A stretch of 64,000 bases of DNA from Sapria himalayana (Eukaryota > Streptophyta > Magnoliopsida > Malpighiales > Rafflesiaceae). Below, in pieces: positions 1-12,230 of the stretch. Both the position numbers and the translations under genes were made by a program. The notes under the pieces were generated by a model that was not told the origin of the DNA, searched no databases, and saw only the letters and a list, made by a program, of their open reading frames with translations. The stretch lies in contig JAREIK010005472.1 of assembly GCA_029783825.1 (NCBI GenBank), positions 1-64,000 of the forward strand, in the 5' to 3' direction. Within the stretch, counting starts at the first letter, position 1. Each line of letters begins with the position of its first letter.

Positions 1-1055
1 TTCTTATTATTCTTATTTCTTCTTATTCTTCTATTTCTTCGATTTCTGTTTTCTTATTCTTATTAGTCAACATAATCTTAGTATCTGCTTATTTTTATTA
101 TTCTTCATATCTTTTTTTTCACCTTATTTTTTCTTATTTTTCTTATTTTCTATTTTCTTATTTTATTATTTTCTTATTCTTCTTATTCTTAATATTCTTT
201 TTATTTCTTCTATTCTTTTAATTATTCTTATTCTTCTTATTCTTCATATATTTTATTATCATCTTATAATTTATTCATCTATTCTTGTTATTCTTCGTAT
301 TTTCTTATTTTTCTATTCTTCTTATCTTCTTATTCTTCATATTATACTAATTCTTCTTTCTAATTATTCTTCTTTTCTTCATATTCTTCATATTCTTCTT
401 ATCCTTCTTATTCTTCAAATATTTTCTTTTTCTTCTTATTCTTCTTATTATTCTTATCTTCTTCTACTTTATTATTATTATTATTCTTCTTCTTTTCTTC
501 TTATTCTTCAATTCTTCTTATTTTTTATTTTATACTTATTCTTCTTATTATTCTTATATTCTTATTATTCTTATTCTTCTAGTTCTTTTTATCTTCTTAT
601 TCTACTTATTCTTCTAATTCTTCTAATTCTTCTAATTATTATTATTATTCTTTTCTCTTCTCTTCATCTTTTTCTTCTTATTTTTCTTATTCTACTAATT
701 CTTTTTATTATTATTATAATTATTATTATTATTTTTCTCTTATTCTTCTTATTCGTTTATTCTTATTATTCTTCTTATCCTTTTAATCATCTTAATCTTC
801 ATATTATTCTTATTGTTTTTTTCTTCTCATTCTTTTTATTCTTCTTATTTTTCTTATTCTTATTATTCTTCATATTCTTCTTGTTCTTCTTTCTTCTAAT
901 TCTTCTTATTCTCATTATTCTTCTTATTCTTCTTATTCTTCTTATTCTTCTTATTCTAATACCCTTCTTATTCTTCTTATTATTATTATTCTTATATTTC
1001 TTCTAATTTTTCTTTTTTTTCCAATTCTTCTTTATCTACTTTTTTTTCTGAAAGT
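1..1055. repeat. Degenerate 9-bp satellite, pyrimidine strand on +
   Basis: Almost pure T/C/A sequence built from the 9-mer TTATTCTTC with many substitutions and 1-3 base indels. On the minus strand it is a (GAAGAATAA)n tail that directly follows the LINE 3' terminus at 1056-1160. The block is cut by the window edge. It has no coding value: any open frame comes from the 9-mer being free of stops on this strand. Confidence 0.93.
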
Positions 1056-1160
1056 TTTTTTATTATTCTAACCCTTTCTTTTGGTGGAGGAATACCATTC
1101 GAAAAAACTAAGAACTACTTTATCCCTTTTACAATCATCTTCAAAAAAAATAAAACAAAA
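1056..1160 (-). mobile_element. ~105 bp LINE 3' tip embedded in satellite
   Basis: The only non-satellite stretch for kilobases. It contains the signature found at every LINE 3' end in the window: an AACCCTCTCTTTTGG-like run, then GGAGGAATACCATT, then a CTACTTTATCCC..TTTACAATC segment and an A-rich run. The same signature ends the longer LINE copies at 4479, 7035, 14589 and, on the plus strand, at 28930. It is best read as an extremely 5'-truncated minus-strand insertion. The alternative is a fragment carried along during amplification of the satellite. Confidence 0.75.
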
Positions 1161-3680
1161 TGAAACATAATTCTGTGATTCTTTTATCTTCTTATTATTC
1201 TTATTCTTATTATTCTTCATATTCTTCATATTCTTCTTTTTCTTCTTATTCTTTAATTCTTTTTATTCTTTATATTCTTCTAATTTTGTTAATTCTTTTT
1301 TTTCTTCATATCCATCAAGATCTTTTAATTTTTTTATCCTGCCTATACTCTTTTCTTCTTATTCTTCTTATTATTTGTATTCTTGTTATTCTCTTATTAT
1401 TTTTATTCTTGTTATTCTTCTATTTATTTTTTATTATTGTTATTCTTCTTATTCTTCTTATTCTTCTAATTTTTATTTTTATTTTATTTTATTTTTTCTT
1501 ATTTTATTCTTCTTCTTATTATTCTTATCCTTCTTATTCTTCTTATTATTATTCTTCTTCTTATTCTTCTTATTCATCTTATTCATCTTATCTTCTTATT
1601 CTTCTTGTTCTTCTTATTCTTCTTATTCTTCTTATTCATTTTTTTTCTTCTTCCTTCTATTCTTCTTATTCTTATTGTTCTATTCTTCTTATAATTTTTA
1701 TACTTATTATTCTTCCAATCCTCTTATTTCTTATTCTTTATTCTTCTTATTAATTTTATTATTCTTATTATTCTTATTATTCTTATTCTTCATATTTTCT
1801 TATTATTCTTAATCTTCTTAATCTCTTATTCTTTTTTTATTCTTATTCTTTTTATTATTCTTATTCTTCTTTTTTTTCATATTCTTCTTATTCTTCATAT
1901 TCTTCTGACTCTTTTAATTCTTCTTCTCTTCTTATTCTTCTTTCTTATCTTCTTATTCTTCTTATTCTTTCTATTCTTCATATATGTCCTTATATTCTTA
2001 TTTTTTTTATTCATCTTATACATTATATTGTTTTTATTCTTTTTATTTTTGTTATTCTTCTTATTCTTCTTATTTTGTTATTCTTCTTATTCTTCTTAAT
2101 CTTTTTATTCTTTTATTATTCTTATTCTTATTTGTCTTCTTATTCTTCTTTTTTTTAATCTTAATATTCTTTTTTTTTCTTCTTATTCTTCTTATTCCTA
2201 TCGTCTTCTTATTCTTTTTATTCTTCTTATACTTATTATCTTTTTTATTTTTCTTACTTATTATTCTTTTTATTCTTTTATTCTTCTTATTCATATTATT
2301 TTTTTTATTTTTTTTATTTTTATGATTCTTATTCTTTGTATTCTTCTTATTCTTCCTATACTTCATATCATTTATATTCTTCTTATTCTCTTTTTTTTCT
2401 TATTCTTATTATTCTTCTTATTCTTTTTATTAATTATTCTTCTTATTTTTGATTATTATTATTATATTATTATTATTATTATTTTTCTTCTTTATTATTG
2501 TCTTTTTCTTCTTATTCTTTTTTTATCATTCTAATTCTTCTTATTCATCTTTTTTATTATTCATTTTTTTTTTTATATCTTTATTCTTCTTATTATTGTT
2601 ATTTTTCATATTATTTTTATTCTTTTTTTTTGTTTATTATTCTTTTTTTTTTCTAATTCTTAAATTTCTTCTTATACAACTTATTCTTATTTAGTATTAA
2701 TTTTTTTATCTTTTTTTATTTTCCTTCCTTTTCTTCTTATTCTTCATATTCTTATTTTTATTTTTTATTCTTTTTATTCTTCTTATTTTTCGTATTCTTC
2801 TTATTCTTCATATTTCTTTTTCTTAATTTTCTTATTCTTCTTCTTTATCTTTTTATTATTATAACTCTTTTATTCTTATTAATTTTATTATATATTATTA
2901 TTGTTATTCTTCTTATTCTTTTTTTTCTTTTTATTTTCTTATTCTCTTATTCTTGTTTTATTTTTATTCTTCTAATTATTATTATTTTTTTATTCTTTTT
3001 ATTCTTTTTATTCTTTTTATTCTTTTTATTCTTTTTATTCTTTTTATTCTTTTTATTCATCTTATTGTTTTATCTTTTATAATTCTTATCATTCTTATTC
3101 TTCGTATTCTTCTTATTCTTCTTATTCTTCCTATTCTTCATATCTTTTCTATTCTTCTTATTCTCTTTTTTTTCTTATTCTATTATTCTTCTTATACTTT
3201 TTATTCTATTTATTCTTCTTATTTTTTGATTATTATCATTATTATTGTTATTCTTCTTATTTGTCTTTTTCTTCTTATTCTTTTTTTATTCTTCTAATTC
3301 TTCTTATTCATCTTTTTTTATTATTCATCTTATTGTTTTTATTATCTTTATTCTTCTTATTCTCTTCTTTTTGTTATTTTTCTTATTATTCTTATTCTTT
3401 TTTTTGTTTTTATTCTTCTTTTTTTTTCTAATTCTTCTTATACAACTTATTCTTATTTTGTATTCTATTTTATTCATTTTTTTTATTTTCCTTCTTTTTC
3501 TTCATCTTTTTTTTATTTTCCTTCTTTTTCTTCTTATTCTTCATATTCTTATTTTATTTTATCTTTTTTATTCTTCTTATTTTTCATATTCTTCTTATTC
3601 TTCATATACATCTTTTTCTTATTTTTTCTCTCTTCTTATTCTTCTAACTCTTCTTATTATTCTTATTAATTTTATTATTA

Positions 3681-3711
<31 letters not shown>

Positions 3712-4478
3712 GTTAATCTTTTTATTCTTTTTATTTCTTATTCTCTTATTCTTATTTTATTTTTATTCTTCTAATAATTTATTATTTTATTTTTTTATTC
3801 TTTTTATTCTTCTTATTCTTCTAATTATACTTATTCTTTTGAATATTTTTATTCTTCTTATTCTTCTTATTATATTTAGTTTTCATATTCTTATTATTAT
3901 TATATTTATTTATTATTATTATTATTTTATTTCTCCTTATTCAACTTTTTCTTCTTATTTTTTTTTCTTATTCTATTTTCTTTATACTATTTTTTTATTT
4001 TTTTTTATTATTCTATTTATTCTAATTATTCTAATTTTCTTATTCTTCTATTTTTTCTTATTCTTCTTATTTTTCTCATTCTTCCTATTTTCATATCCTT
4101 CCTATTCTTCCTTTTTTTTAATTTTTCTTGTTATTCTTATTCTTCATATTCTTTATATTCTTTATTCTTCTTATTTTTTTTATTATTGTTATTCTTCTTA
4201 TTCTTCTAATTCTTCTTAATCTTATACTATTCTCCTTATTAATCTTTTTATATTTATTATTCTTCATATTCTGCTTATTCTTATTATTTTCTTATTCTTC
4301 TAATTATTTTTATTCATTTTATTCTTTTTATTTTCTTACACTTCATTATTTTTATTCTTTTGATTCTTTTTATCATTTATATTCTTCTAGTTCTTCGTAT
4401 ACTTATTTTATTCTAATTCATTTTATTCTTCCCTTTCTTCTAATTATTCTAATTATTTTTTTCTTCGTTTTTTATTTT
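1161..4478. repeat. 9-bp satellite block (TTATTCTTC)n, 3.3 kb
   Basis: Pyrimidine strand on +. It has TTATTCTTC, TTTTTATTC and ATTATTATT variants and homopolymeric T runs. In minus orientation it forms the tail of the LINE piece at 4479-5405. It includes a run of about eight TTTTTATTC units at 2990-3060 and a higher-order duplication at 2340-3900. Confidence 0.93.
2340..3900. repeat. Higher-order duplication, period about 780 bp
   Basis: Irregular variants in 2345-2560 recur in the same order in 3125-3330: CTTCCTAT.CTTCATATC, then TTATTCTCTTTTTTTTCTTA, then TTTTGATTATTAT, then GTCTTTTTCTTCTTATTC, then TTCTTATTCATCTTTTTTA. Conserved order of rare variants shows that a ~780 bp segment was duplicated in tandem after the 9-mers had diverged. 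Confidence 0.7.
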
Positions 4479-5405
4479 GGAAAATTTTTTATAATTATAA
4501 CCCTCACTTTTGGCGGAGGAATACTATTAGTACAATCTAAGAAACTACCCTTAACCCATTTACAATCTTTGGTTTTCTAGAAATAAAATTAATGAAATAA
4601 CAAAAATATTGGATTTCTGGTTAGTTCTTCCTTGCCCATCATCTATTCTAATTTAGAGTATATTCTACTTTTCCCTTTTTAGGAGCTCGCCTTATACTTC
4701 TACTTTTTCCATTTTGCTCCACTTTGCTTCGTGGTGGCCTTTAGATCCTTATAAATTAGTTTTTTTTCTTCAACCTACTACTTGCTGCTCTTTAAAACAA
4801 AGAAAAAAAATAGAAAAAAAATAGCAAGATAACACAGTTAGTTGTAACAACATTTTATCTGTTGTCTTGTCCTGATGCTGTAAGCAATTTTAACTTATGC
4901 CACCTATTTTCCCTCTTGTTTGTTACTTCATCTAATTTGATCATGCCCTTACAATAAAAGCACCAAAATCAGCAGCAATGCTAGCAGAGCACATCCCACA
5001 TAACCAGGATGTGATTTATATTTGCACGGGCCACACACCGGACTAGATTCTACTGCAATGTCTATTGCTATATTCTACTGTTAAACTACTTTATTGCTGA
5101 ACTTTTAATTCTAGCACAATACAACTCTCTTTCTATCTATCTCTAACCTCATATTACCCTACCTTAATTATTTTCTGCAAAACAAACAACACAATTATCC
5201 ATAACACTCCCTAACCCCACCCATTTTCTTTCCATTTTATTTTTATCAATATTAATAACTACCATAAATCTGATCGCTTGTGGTTTTGTCTTTTATGTAT
5301 GTTGTACCAACCTACAAGCAATAAATGTATGTCTAATTTCATGCCACACTCATTTACCCCTTATTTCCTTTCCCTCTCTTGCAAACCTCATTAATCAAAA
5401 TAGAT
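4479..5405 (-). mobile_element. 5'-truncated LINE, 3'UTR only (~0.9 kb)
   Basis: The minus-strand 3' terminus lies at 4479-4600 with the GGCGGAGGAATACTATT signature and AACCCTCACTTTTGG. The rest, 4600-5405, is unique-looking AT-rich sequence with no domain I can identify. By position it corresponds to the LINE 3'UTR, and satellite resumes abruptly at 5406. There is no coding region. The 5' break at 5405 is the truncation point of the insertion. Confidence 0.7.
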
Positions 5406-6457
5406 AGATGCTTTTATTCTTCTTATTCTTCTTAATGTTCTATTTTTTTTCTAATTGTTCTTATTCTTCTAATTTTTCTAATTCTTCTTATTCTTCTATT
5501 CTTATTCATTCTTCTTCTTTTTATTCTTCTTATTCTTCTTATGCTCTTATTCTTCTTATTCTTTTTTTTCCTTTTTCTTTTTATTCTTTTTATTCTTTTT
5601 ATTCTTTTTACTCTTACTTTTCTATTCTTCTTATTCTTTTTTCTTCTTACTTTTCTTATTCTTCTTATTCTTTTTATTCTTTTATTCTTTTATTCTTTTT
5701 ATTCTTCTTATTCTTATTATTCAACTTATTCTTTATAGTTTTTTTAATCTTTTTTATCTTCTAATCTTTTATTATTCTTATTCTTCTAATTATTCTTATT
5801 TTTCCTTTCTTCTTATTTTTAATTATTATAAGTCTTTTAATTTTTCTTATTCTACTTATTCTTCGAATTTCTGTTATACTACTTATTTTTCTTATTCTTC
5901 TTATTCTATTTATTCTACATTTCTTCATATTTTTTTATTCTTTTTATACTTCTTAATTTTATTATTCTTCTTTTTCTTCTTTTCTTCGTATTTTTTATTC
6001 TTCTTGTTCTTGTTATTCTTCTTGTTCTTGTTATTCTTCTTATTTGTATTATTCTTCTTATTCTTATTATTCTACTTATTCTTCTTAATCTTATTATTAT
6101 TTTTATTCTTCTTATTTTTATTATTCTTATTATTCTATTTCTTCTTCTTATTCTTCTTATTCTTTTATTCTTCTTATCCTTTTTTTCTTCTTTTTTTTCT
6201 TCTTTTTTTTCTTTATCTTCTTATTCTTCTTATTCTTCTTAATCTTCTTATTCTTCTTATTTTCTTATTCTTCTTATTCTTCTTATTCTTCTATCTTCTA
6301 TTATTCTTTTTCTTTGTATTCTTTTATTCTTCTTATTCTTCTTATTCTATTTATTCTTCTTATTCTTCTTATCTTCTTATTCTTTTATTCTTCTATTCTA
6401 ATCTTTTATTCTTCTTATTCTTCTTATTCTTTTTTCTTCTAAATCTTCTTATTCTAC

Positions 6458-6489
<32 letters not shown>

Positions 6490-7034
6490 TCTTCTTATTC
6501 TTCTTAATCTTCTTAATCTTCTTATTCTTTTTAATTTTATTTTCTTCTAATTCGTCTTTTTTTTATTCTTCTAATTTTTTATGTGTTGTAATTCTTCTAA
6601 TTTTTCCTATTCTTCTTATTTTTTTTCTTATTTCTGTTTCTTGATATTCTATTTATTATTATTCTTCTTATTCTTATTATTCTTATTATTTTTATTTTTC
6701 TTATTCTTCGTATTATTCTTATTTTTTATTTCTAATACTTATATTTCTAATTCTTTTTATTCTTCTTATTCTTATTTTATTCTTATTCTTCTAATTCTTT
6801 TAATTCTTCTTATTCTTAATTTTTTCTTTTTTTTATTATACTTATTCTTTTTATTCTATTTTTTCTTCTTATTCTTCGTATTCTTTTTATTATTTTTATT
6901 CTTCTTATTCTTCTTGTTTTCTTTATTCTTAATATTGTTTATATTCTTCTTATTCATATTATTTTTTTTATTCTTTATATTCTTATTATTATTCTTATTC
7001 TTCTTTTTCGTATTATTCTGCTTATTCTTTTTTT
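5406..7034. repeat. 9-bp satellite block (TTATTCTTC)n, 1.6 kb
   Basis: Pyrimidine strand on +. In minus orientation it is the tail of LINE A, whose 3' terminus begins at 7035. It includes a short (ATT)n run near 6460-6490. Confidence 0.93.
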
Positions 7035-8290
7035 TAGAAAGTTTTTTATTATTATAATAACCCTCTCTTTTGGCAGCAGAATACCATTTTTACAAACTAT
7101 ATTCTACCCTTTACCCTGTTACACCCCTTACTTAAAAATAAAAACAAAATTAAATAGAAAAGCAATTCTAGGGATTCTTTTTTTATCCAGTTCTCTATGA
7201 TGGCCCAACGAGCCTCTTATTGTTCTAGAATCTGAATTATCTTATGAGCCTTAACTAGTTCTGTAGTCATGCCATTGGTCATCATAAGTTTCAGTTATTG
7301 CTTTCCCCTCAAATTGTCTGTTTGTTGTTGTCCACCTAGTTCCTTGTAAATCATCTTCCTGATTTTCAATCTCTATTCATGTGCTGAGATGCTTTCTTCA
7401 AGGGCACCTTCTGCCCATCCTCGGATAATTTCTCTTCCTGACCCAAAAGAAACCCCATTACAGACCCTATATCTACAAAACTTACAAAAGTATTGACACC
7501 TTAACAGACCCTGAGCTGCTGATAATAAAATAGACCCTTAATCATTACAGACTCAAGCATTCACACACTATACTATGTGCCTAACCATTTAGACCACAAA
7601 AAAACACAAGCAAAAAAGACGTCCTCCATTTTTGATCTATCATCTTTCTTCTCTTCCCTCCTTGGTTCTAGATAGCCTGTGAACTGCATTTGTAATTCTA
7701 TTCCCTGTAAAACAGTAAACCGACCATGCTACACAGATATAAATTTTATAATTATGCTTTGTGTTTGCCGTCCATTGCATTTTGCTGATTTGCCATGAGC
7801 CTTTGTGATTTATCCTTGTAATGTGACTACCCATAAAAGGAAGGTTGGCCCTCCCTAAGTTTCTGTTTCTGCTTGTTGTTCTTCTCCTTCTCTGAACATC
7901 CTGCAAAAAAACTAGGCCAAATCATTTCCCACCCTTTTCTTCTTTATCATTTTAAAACCCTTACCAACATGGAACTTCTGCCCTGTTAAGTTCCTCTCCT
8001 AGATTTGATGACTTATCTAACTTTTGCCCTGTAATACAGATAATTAACCCTATAGTTTGGCAGGGTGATTCAAATAAGTCACCCCTCAGGACCAGGTAAC
8101 TCTTGAATCACCAAAACCTTTATCTGACTTTTCCATAATACCCAATGCTCTAGATTTTTCCTAGGAGTAAACTCTGCTTCTTGGTTCACCTTGTAATCTG
8201 GCAGCTTATATATGAACTTATACCTGTAAGAAGCATTTAGAATGCTTCTAAACTTATCGTACTGCTTTACTATAGATTACCTTATTTCTA
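7035..8290 (-). other. LINE A 3'UTR and conserved 3' terminus
   Basis: Non-coding sequence downstream of the RNase H domain. The last ~110 bases (7035-7150) hold the family 3' signature; in LINE sense this reads AATGGTATTC, then a CCAAAAGAGAGGGTTA run, then an AATAATAAAAAACTTTC run where satellite starts. The AATAA(T/A)AA motif next to the tail resembles a polyadenylation signal. At 8075-8100 (LINE sense) lies GGTCCTGAGGGGTGAC, nearly shared with the LINE B 3'UTR at 27320-27340, which supports common ancestry of the two UTRs. Confidence 0.75.
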
Positions 8291-8295
8291 TAATT

Positions 8296-8800
8296 TTATT
8301 TTTCTAATATAAGGATACTCTTTCCTATCCTTTTTAGAATACCTGTATATTTATCCGAAAGGTTCTCTTTCTTATATTCTTGTTCTCCTCTTATTCTTCC
8401 TTCTTTGGCTACCTTATCCGCAAGGGAATTACCCTTTCTGAATATGTGTTTAATAGAGAAATCTAATGTTTTCATTACTTGTAGAATTTTTTCAATTTCT
8501 TCCTTGTATTTCCATCTCACTATATTTTTGTTAATTAGGTTTACCACTATGTCCGGGTCTATTTGAATGTCTATGTGGTTGATTTCTAATTTTTTTGCAA
8601 AGTCTCACTCCTTCTCTTATAGCTAAAATGTCTGCATGTATAGCTGATGATGCTTTAAAATTCCTTGTGAAAGCTAATATTAGCTTTCCTTTAGAATTCC
8701 TTATAGCACCACCACGTCCTACTGCTCCGATATCTCTATCAAAACTACCTTTGTGTTCAATACAAACCTATCTTTCTTGGGGTTTTCTTATTTTATACCA
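8296..8800 (-). pseudogene. LINE A RNase H domain (broken)
   Basis: C-terminal RNase H of ORF2, which in related active elements would remove RNA from the RNA/cDNA hybrid. Visible are SSAIHADILAIREG, IDIQIDPDIVVNL and the C-terminal FRKGNSLADKVAKEGR motif. The first catalytic Asp (NTDGS in relatives) is lost at about 8745-8755 by a frameshift and substitution, and the usual HAE glutamate is Asp. The reading frame changes between the N- and C-terminal halves; the open part is 8296-8547. RNase H at the ORF2 C-terminus is a known trait of flowering-plant L1 lineages. Confidence 0.85.
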
Positions 8801-8899
8801 ATCAACTTAAACTATTTTATCTGATTTACTTTTAATTTCCAAAAATTCAATGTATCTTTTTCTAAGTCTGTTCTGTGAATTTTTAAGGGGTATGGTTCA

Positions 8900-9890
8900 G
8901 ATATTTTCCTGGTTTCATCTTTTATGTCCCTCCAGATATGTTCGATTGCCATTCTCTGACCCTTGAACCTACTCTTATTTCTAGCCTTCCATATACACCA
9001 GATGTCTATGAGGGGGACATTTTTTTAAATCCATTTCTAAGTGCTAGAGGTGTGAGCTTTGTTCCATTTTTGAAGCGACATTTTTAAGCGTAGATGTGTG
9101 TTTTAAGTGCAGTTCTGAATCTAATTTATTCCATATTTCTACTGCCACCCTACCTAAAGATAGAATATGATCTAGGGACTCAGTTTCACTTAAACAAAAA
9201 TCAAATATGGAGGCCATTTGTATACCTTTTTTTAATGTTATATTCTATGGGTAAAATGTTTGAAAGCACTTTTCACATAAATACTTTTATTTTTTGAGGG
9301 TTATCATTATTCAATATCCAGGTAAATAAGGATTGTTCTTCTTTCTTTTTTCTTGTTATAATTTTCACTTATTAGAGAGAGAATTTTCCATCCAGATCTA
9401 GCATCCATACACAGCCGTGCCTGGTAAATTTAGAATGTTGTTCCACTAAATCTCTTTGTTTGAGCATTTGCGCCCAACCTTGGGATTTCTTGCTTCTGTT
9501 ATTTTCTATACAATGATTATCATTTAGGTAGTATTTAGCTCTCATAAATTCAGCCCATAAGCTGACATTTTTTCTTAGCATCCACCACCTTTTACAATCA
9601 CATGCCTTGGCTAATTCACTAATCTTAGTGAATCCCAGTCTAGTCTCCTGTATAGGAAAACATAGATCATTCCATTTTTTCTAGTACAACTTATATTTTC
9701 CCTCTTTTTTTCCCCATAAAAAGTTAGCAAGTTCATTTTCTATGTTCTTAGTGAATTTGCTTGGGGGTAGAGTTATCATTATATTATGCATTAGTGAGCT
9801 TTGCAGCACATGAGCAATCAATGAAATTCTTCCTCCCATGTTTAGGGAAGCCTCCTTCCATCCTAATATTTTCTTTTTTAGTTTTGCCAT
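8900..9890 (-). pseudogene. LINE A ORF2 thumb and zf-RVT/connection region (broken)
   Basis: Pieces lie in several frames. 9681-9890 encodes KILGWKEASLNMGGRISLI and ENELANFLWGKKEG, the region after the RT palm that is typical of plant L1. 9372-9581 encodes SLWAEFMRAKYYLND, the 'W..RAKY' block. Nearer 8950-9300 is a degraded zf-RVT-like stretch and a VWKARNKSRF-type motif that precedes RNase H in all copies here. Stops and frameshifts separate the blocks. Confidence 0.75.
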
Positions 9891-9955
9891 TAAAAATCTA
9901 AATATTCTCTCTTTAATCTACATTCGTAAACTGGGCAACCTAAGTAAATTATTTC

Positions 9956-10890
9956 TTATTTTTTATGGGAGAAATCTGTTATATTCTTTATTATGTGAAT
10001 TAGTGTAGGAGGGGCTTTTGATGCCACCATATATTTATTTAGTTGTTGACCAGTTTCCTTTTCCATACACCTTAATAACTGCATCAGATTATGCAAAGAT
10101 TTGCTGTCTCCATTCGTGAAGATAATTATATCATATGCATATGCTAAGCAGCCTACCATTGGTGTGTTTTTAGGTTGCTTGAACATACCTATCTTCTCTT
10201 TTCTCATGTTATATTTAAGGTTCACTATCAACAATTCTATATAAATGTTAAATAGAAGAAAAGATAATGGATCTCCTTGCCTTAGACCTCTAACTGGAAC
10301 AAATTTTCATCCTAAGATTCCATTTATAAGGATTCTCACCCATGTGTTTAAGATACATCTGTATATTAGGTCTATCCAGGTTTCCAAAACCCCATTTTTC
10401 TCATGGTGAAAACATGGTGTCCCATTCCACTCTATCAAAATCTTTCGATAGATCTAAAATTAACATTATATTATGATCTCTTGTCTTTGTTTCTATTTCT
10501 TTCATCATTTCTTTATCTAGACATATATTCTCCATGATTAATCTATTTTTCATGAATCTCGTTTGCTCTTTTAAGATAATTTTTGGGAGGATGTGTGATA
10601 ATATATTTTGTAGTGTTTTGGCTAGGATTTTATAAATGGCGTTACAAAGGCTGATTGGCCTATAATCTTCTCCTTTTTTGGGGTTCATCACTTTTGGAAT
10701 CAAGACTATATGGAAGCTTCCCCATTTCTTACCTATGTCCATTCCACTAAATATGCAAAGCATAGCTTTCAGTAGGTCTTCTTTTATTATGGGCCAACAT
10801 TTTTGGAAAAATTTGATGTTCCATCTATCTGGGCCTGCTGCACTTTCCTTATTCATGCTAAAAATAGCCATTTTATATCATCTTCTTTAG
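9956..10890 (-). pseudogene. LINE A reverse transcriptase (broken; active site lost)
   Basis: The longest open part, 10401-10871, holds KESAAGPDRWN, VLIPKVMNPKKGEDYRPISL, CNAIYKILAK, QTRFMKNRLIMENI and the motif A block LILDLSKDFDRVEW, in non-LTR RT order. A frameshift leads to 9956-10234, where motif C reads LAYAYDIIIFTN. The usual YADD has become YAYD, so the first aspartate of the catalytic pair is gone and the enzyme would be inactive even if read through. The role in the family is target-primed reverse transcription of LINE RNA. Confidence 0.9.
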
Positions 10891-11414
10891 GTAGTTTGGA
10901 GAGCATAATGTTATCTTCAGGAGTAACTTTCTTTTCTATTTCTTGTAAAAGAGTATCTCCTTTGTGATTGTTAAATTCACCCAGCTATTTTTCAAAAGAT
11001 TTTGAGAAATATCTTTGTATGTCTGTTTCTTGATCTAGCCATTCTCCTTTATCATTTTTAATGCCGTTTATTCTTTGTTTTAGTTCTTTAATCTTTGTTA
11101 CTTTCTGAAAGATTTTGGTGTTTTTATCACCTTCTTTTAACTATTTTATTTTGGCTTTTTGTTTCCAAAAAGCTTCTTCCATTGAGAGCTTTAATTTTAA
11201 TAGAACTTGAGCTTTTGGCCGAAAGCATTTTTGGTATCACTGTTTTGATCTTTTTCAAATTCTTATTCTCTCTCTTTGTAACTAAATCCTTAGCTTCTCT
11301 TATATTTTTATTTATGTCTCCAAATGTCTCTTTGTTCTATCTTTTTAACTCAATTTTTAATCTATTAAATTTTGAGTTTATTCACTGTATGAGATTTCTT
11401 GATGTATAGCTATT

Positions 11415-12230
11415 TCATGATTCACTTACTAATGCCAATAAGCCGTGGTGTAAACATGATGCATTCTGAAATTTGAAGGCTTTTTTAGAAAGTATTGTAT
11501 TTTTAATCGTGATTAAGAGTGGGGAGTGGTCTGAGCATGTTCTATTTAGGTGCTTCACCTCAATTGAACCAAATATTAACCATTTAAAGTTATAAAGAAC
11601 TCTATCTAATCTAGCCCACATAATGCCCTTTTTATAATGGTTATTACACCATGTAAATTGCGAGCCTAAAAAATTACCTCTATCAAGTTTGCTCTATTTA
11701 TGGTTTCATTAAATTGGGAGGTAGCTATTGGATTAGGAGGTCTACCTCCTTTCTTTTCTTTAGCAAATCTTACAATATTAAAGTCTCTCCCTATTATCCA
11801 AGGGAGGTCTTTAATTGAAATGTTCTACATTTCATCCCATAATATTTTTCTTTCATTGATTTTATTATTAGCGTATACCACAGTAATTAGCTCTTTTACC
11901 TCTTGACTTGGACTGAAGTTTATAAGTTGATCTGTTTCTTTTACTATGTGAATATCCAAGTTACTTTTCCACAAGATCCATATCTTCCCGTTATCATTAA
12001 CAAATGCATGTTCAAAACCTAGCATCTTTTTATATATTTTTAAATGGTTTTTAACTACCATTGGTTCCGTTAAAATTATTAGTAAAGTGTTATACATATA
12101 TATCAAATTTTTTAATCTATTCCTCGAGGAAAGATTTGCAACTCCCCTTATGTTGCAGATAATATAATTATACAATGCTATTGGATTTTGACTGTGCTCT
12201 AGTTGTGCATTTAGAATCATATATTTTGTT
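11415..12230 (-). pseudogene. LINE A apurinic-type endonuclease (broken)
   Basis: N-terminal nicking domain of ORF2. At 11825-12220 are CNIRGVANLSSRNRLKNLI and TEPMVV, carrying the metal-binding Asn and Glu positions of the EEP family. After a frame change, 11415-11621 encodes RLDRVL and TCSDHSPLLI, where the SDH holds the catalytic His. The domain order is intact but split across frames. This nuclease would set target choice, so its relatives matter for testing whether the family targets satellite DNA. Confidence 0.85.
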
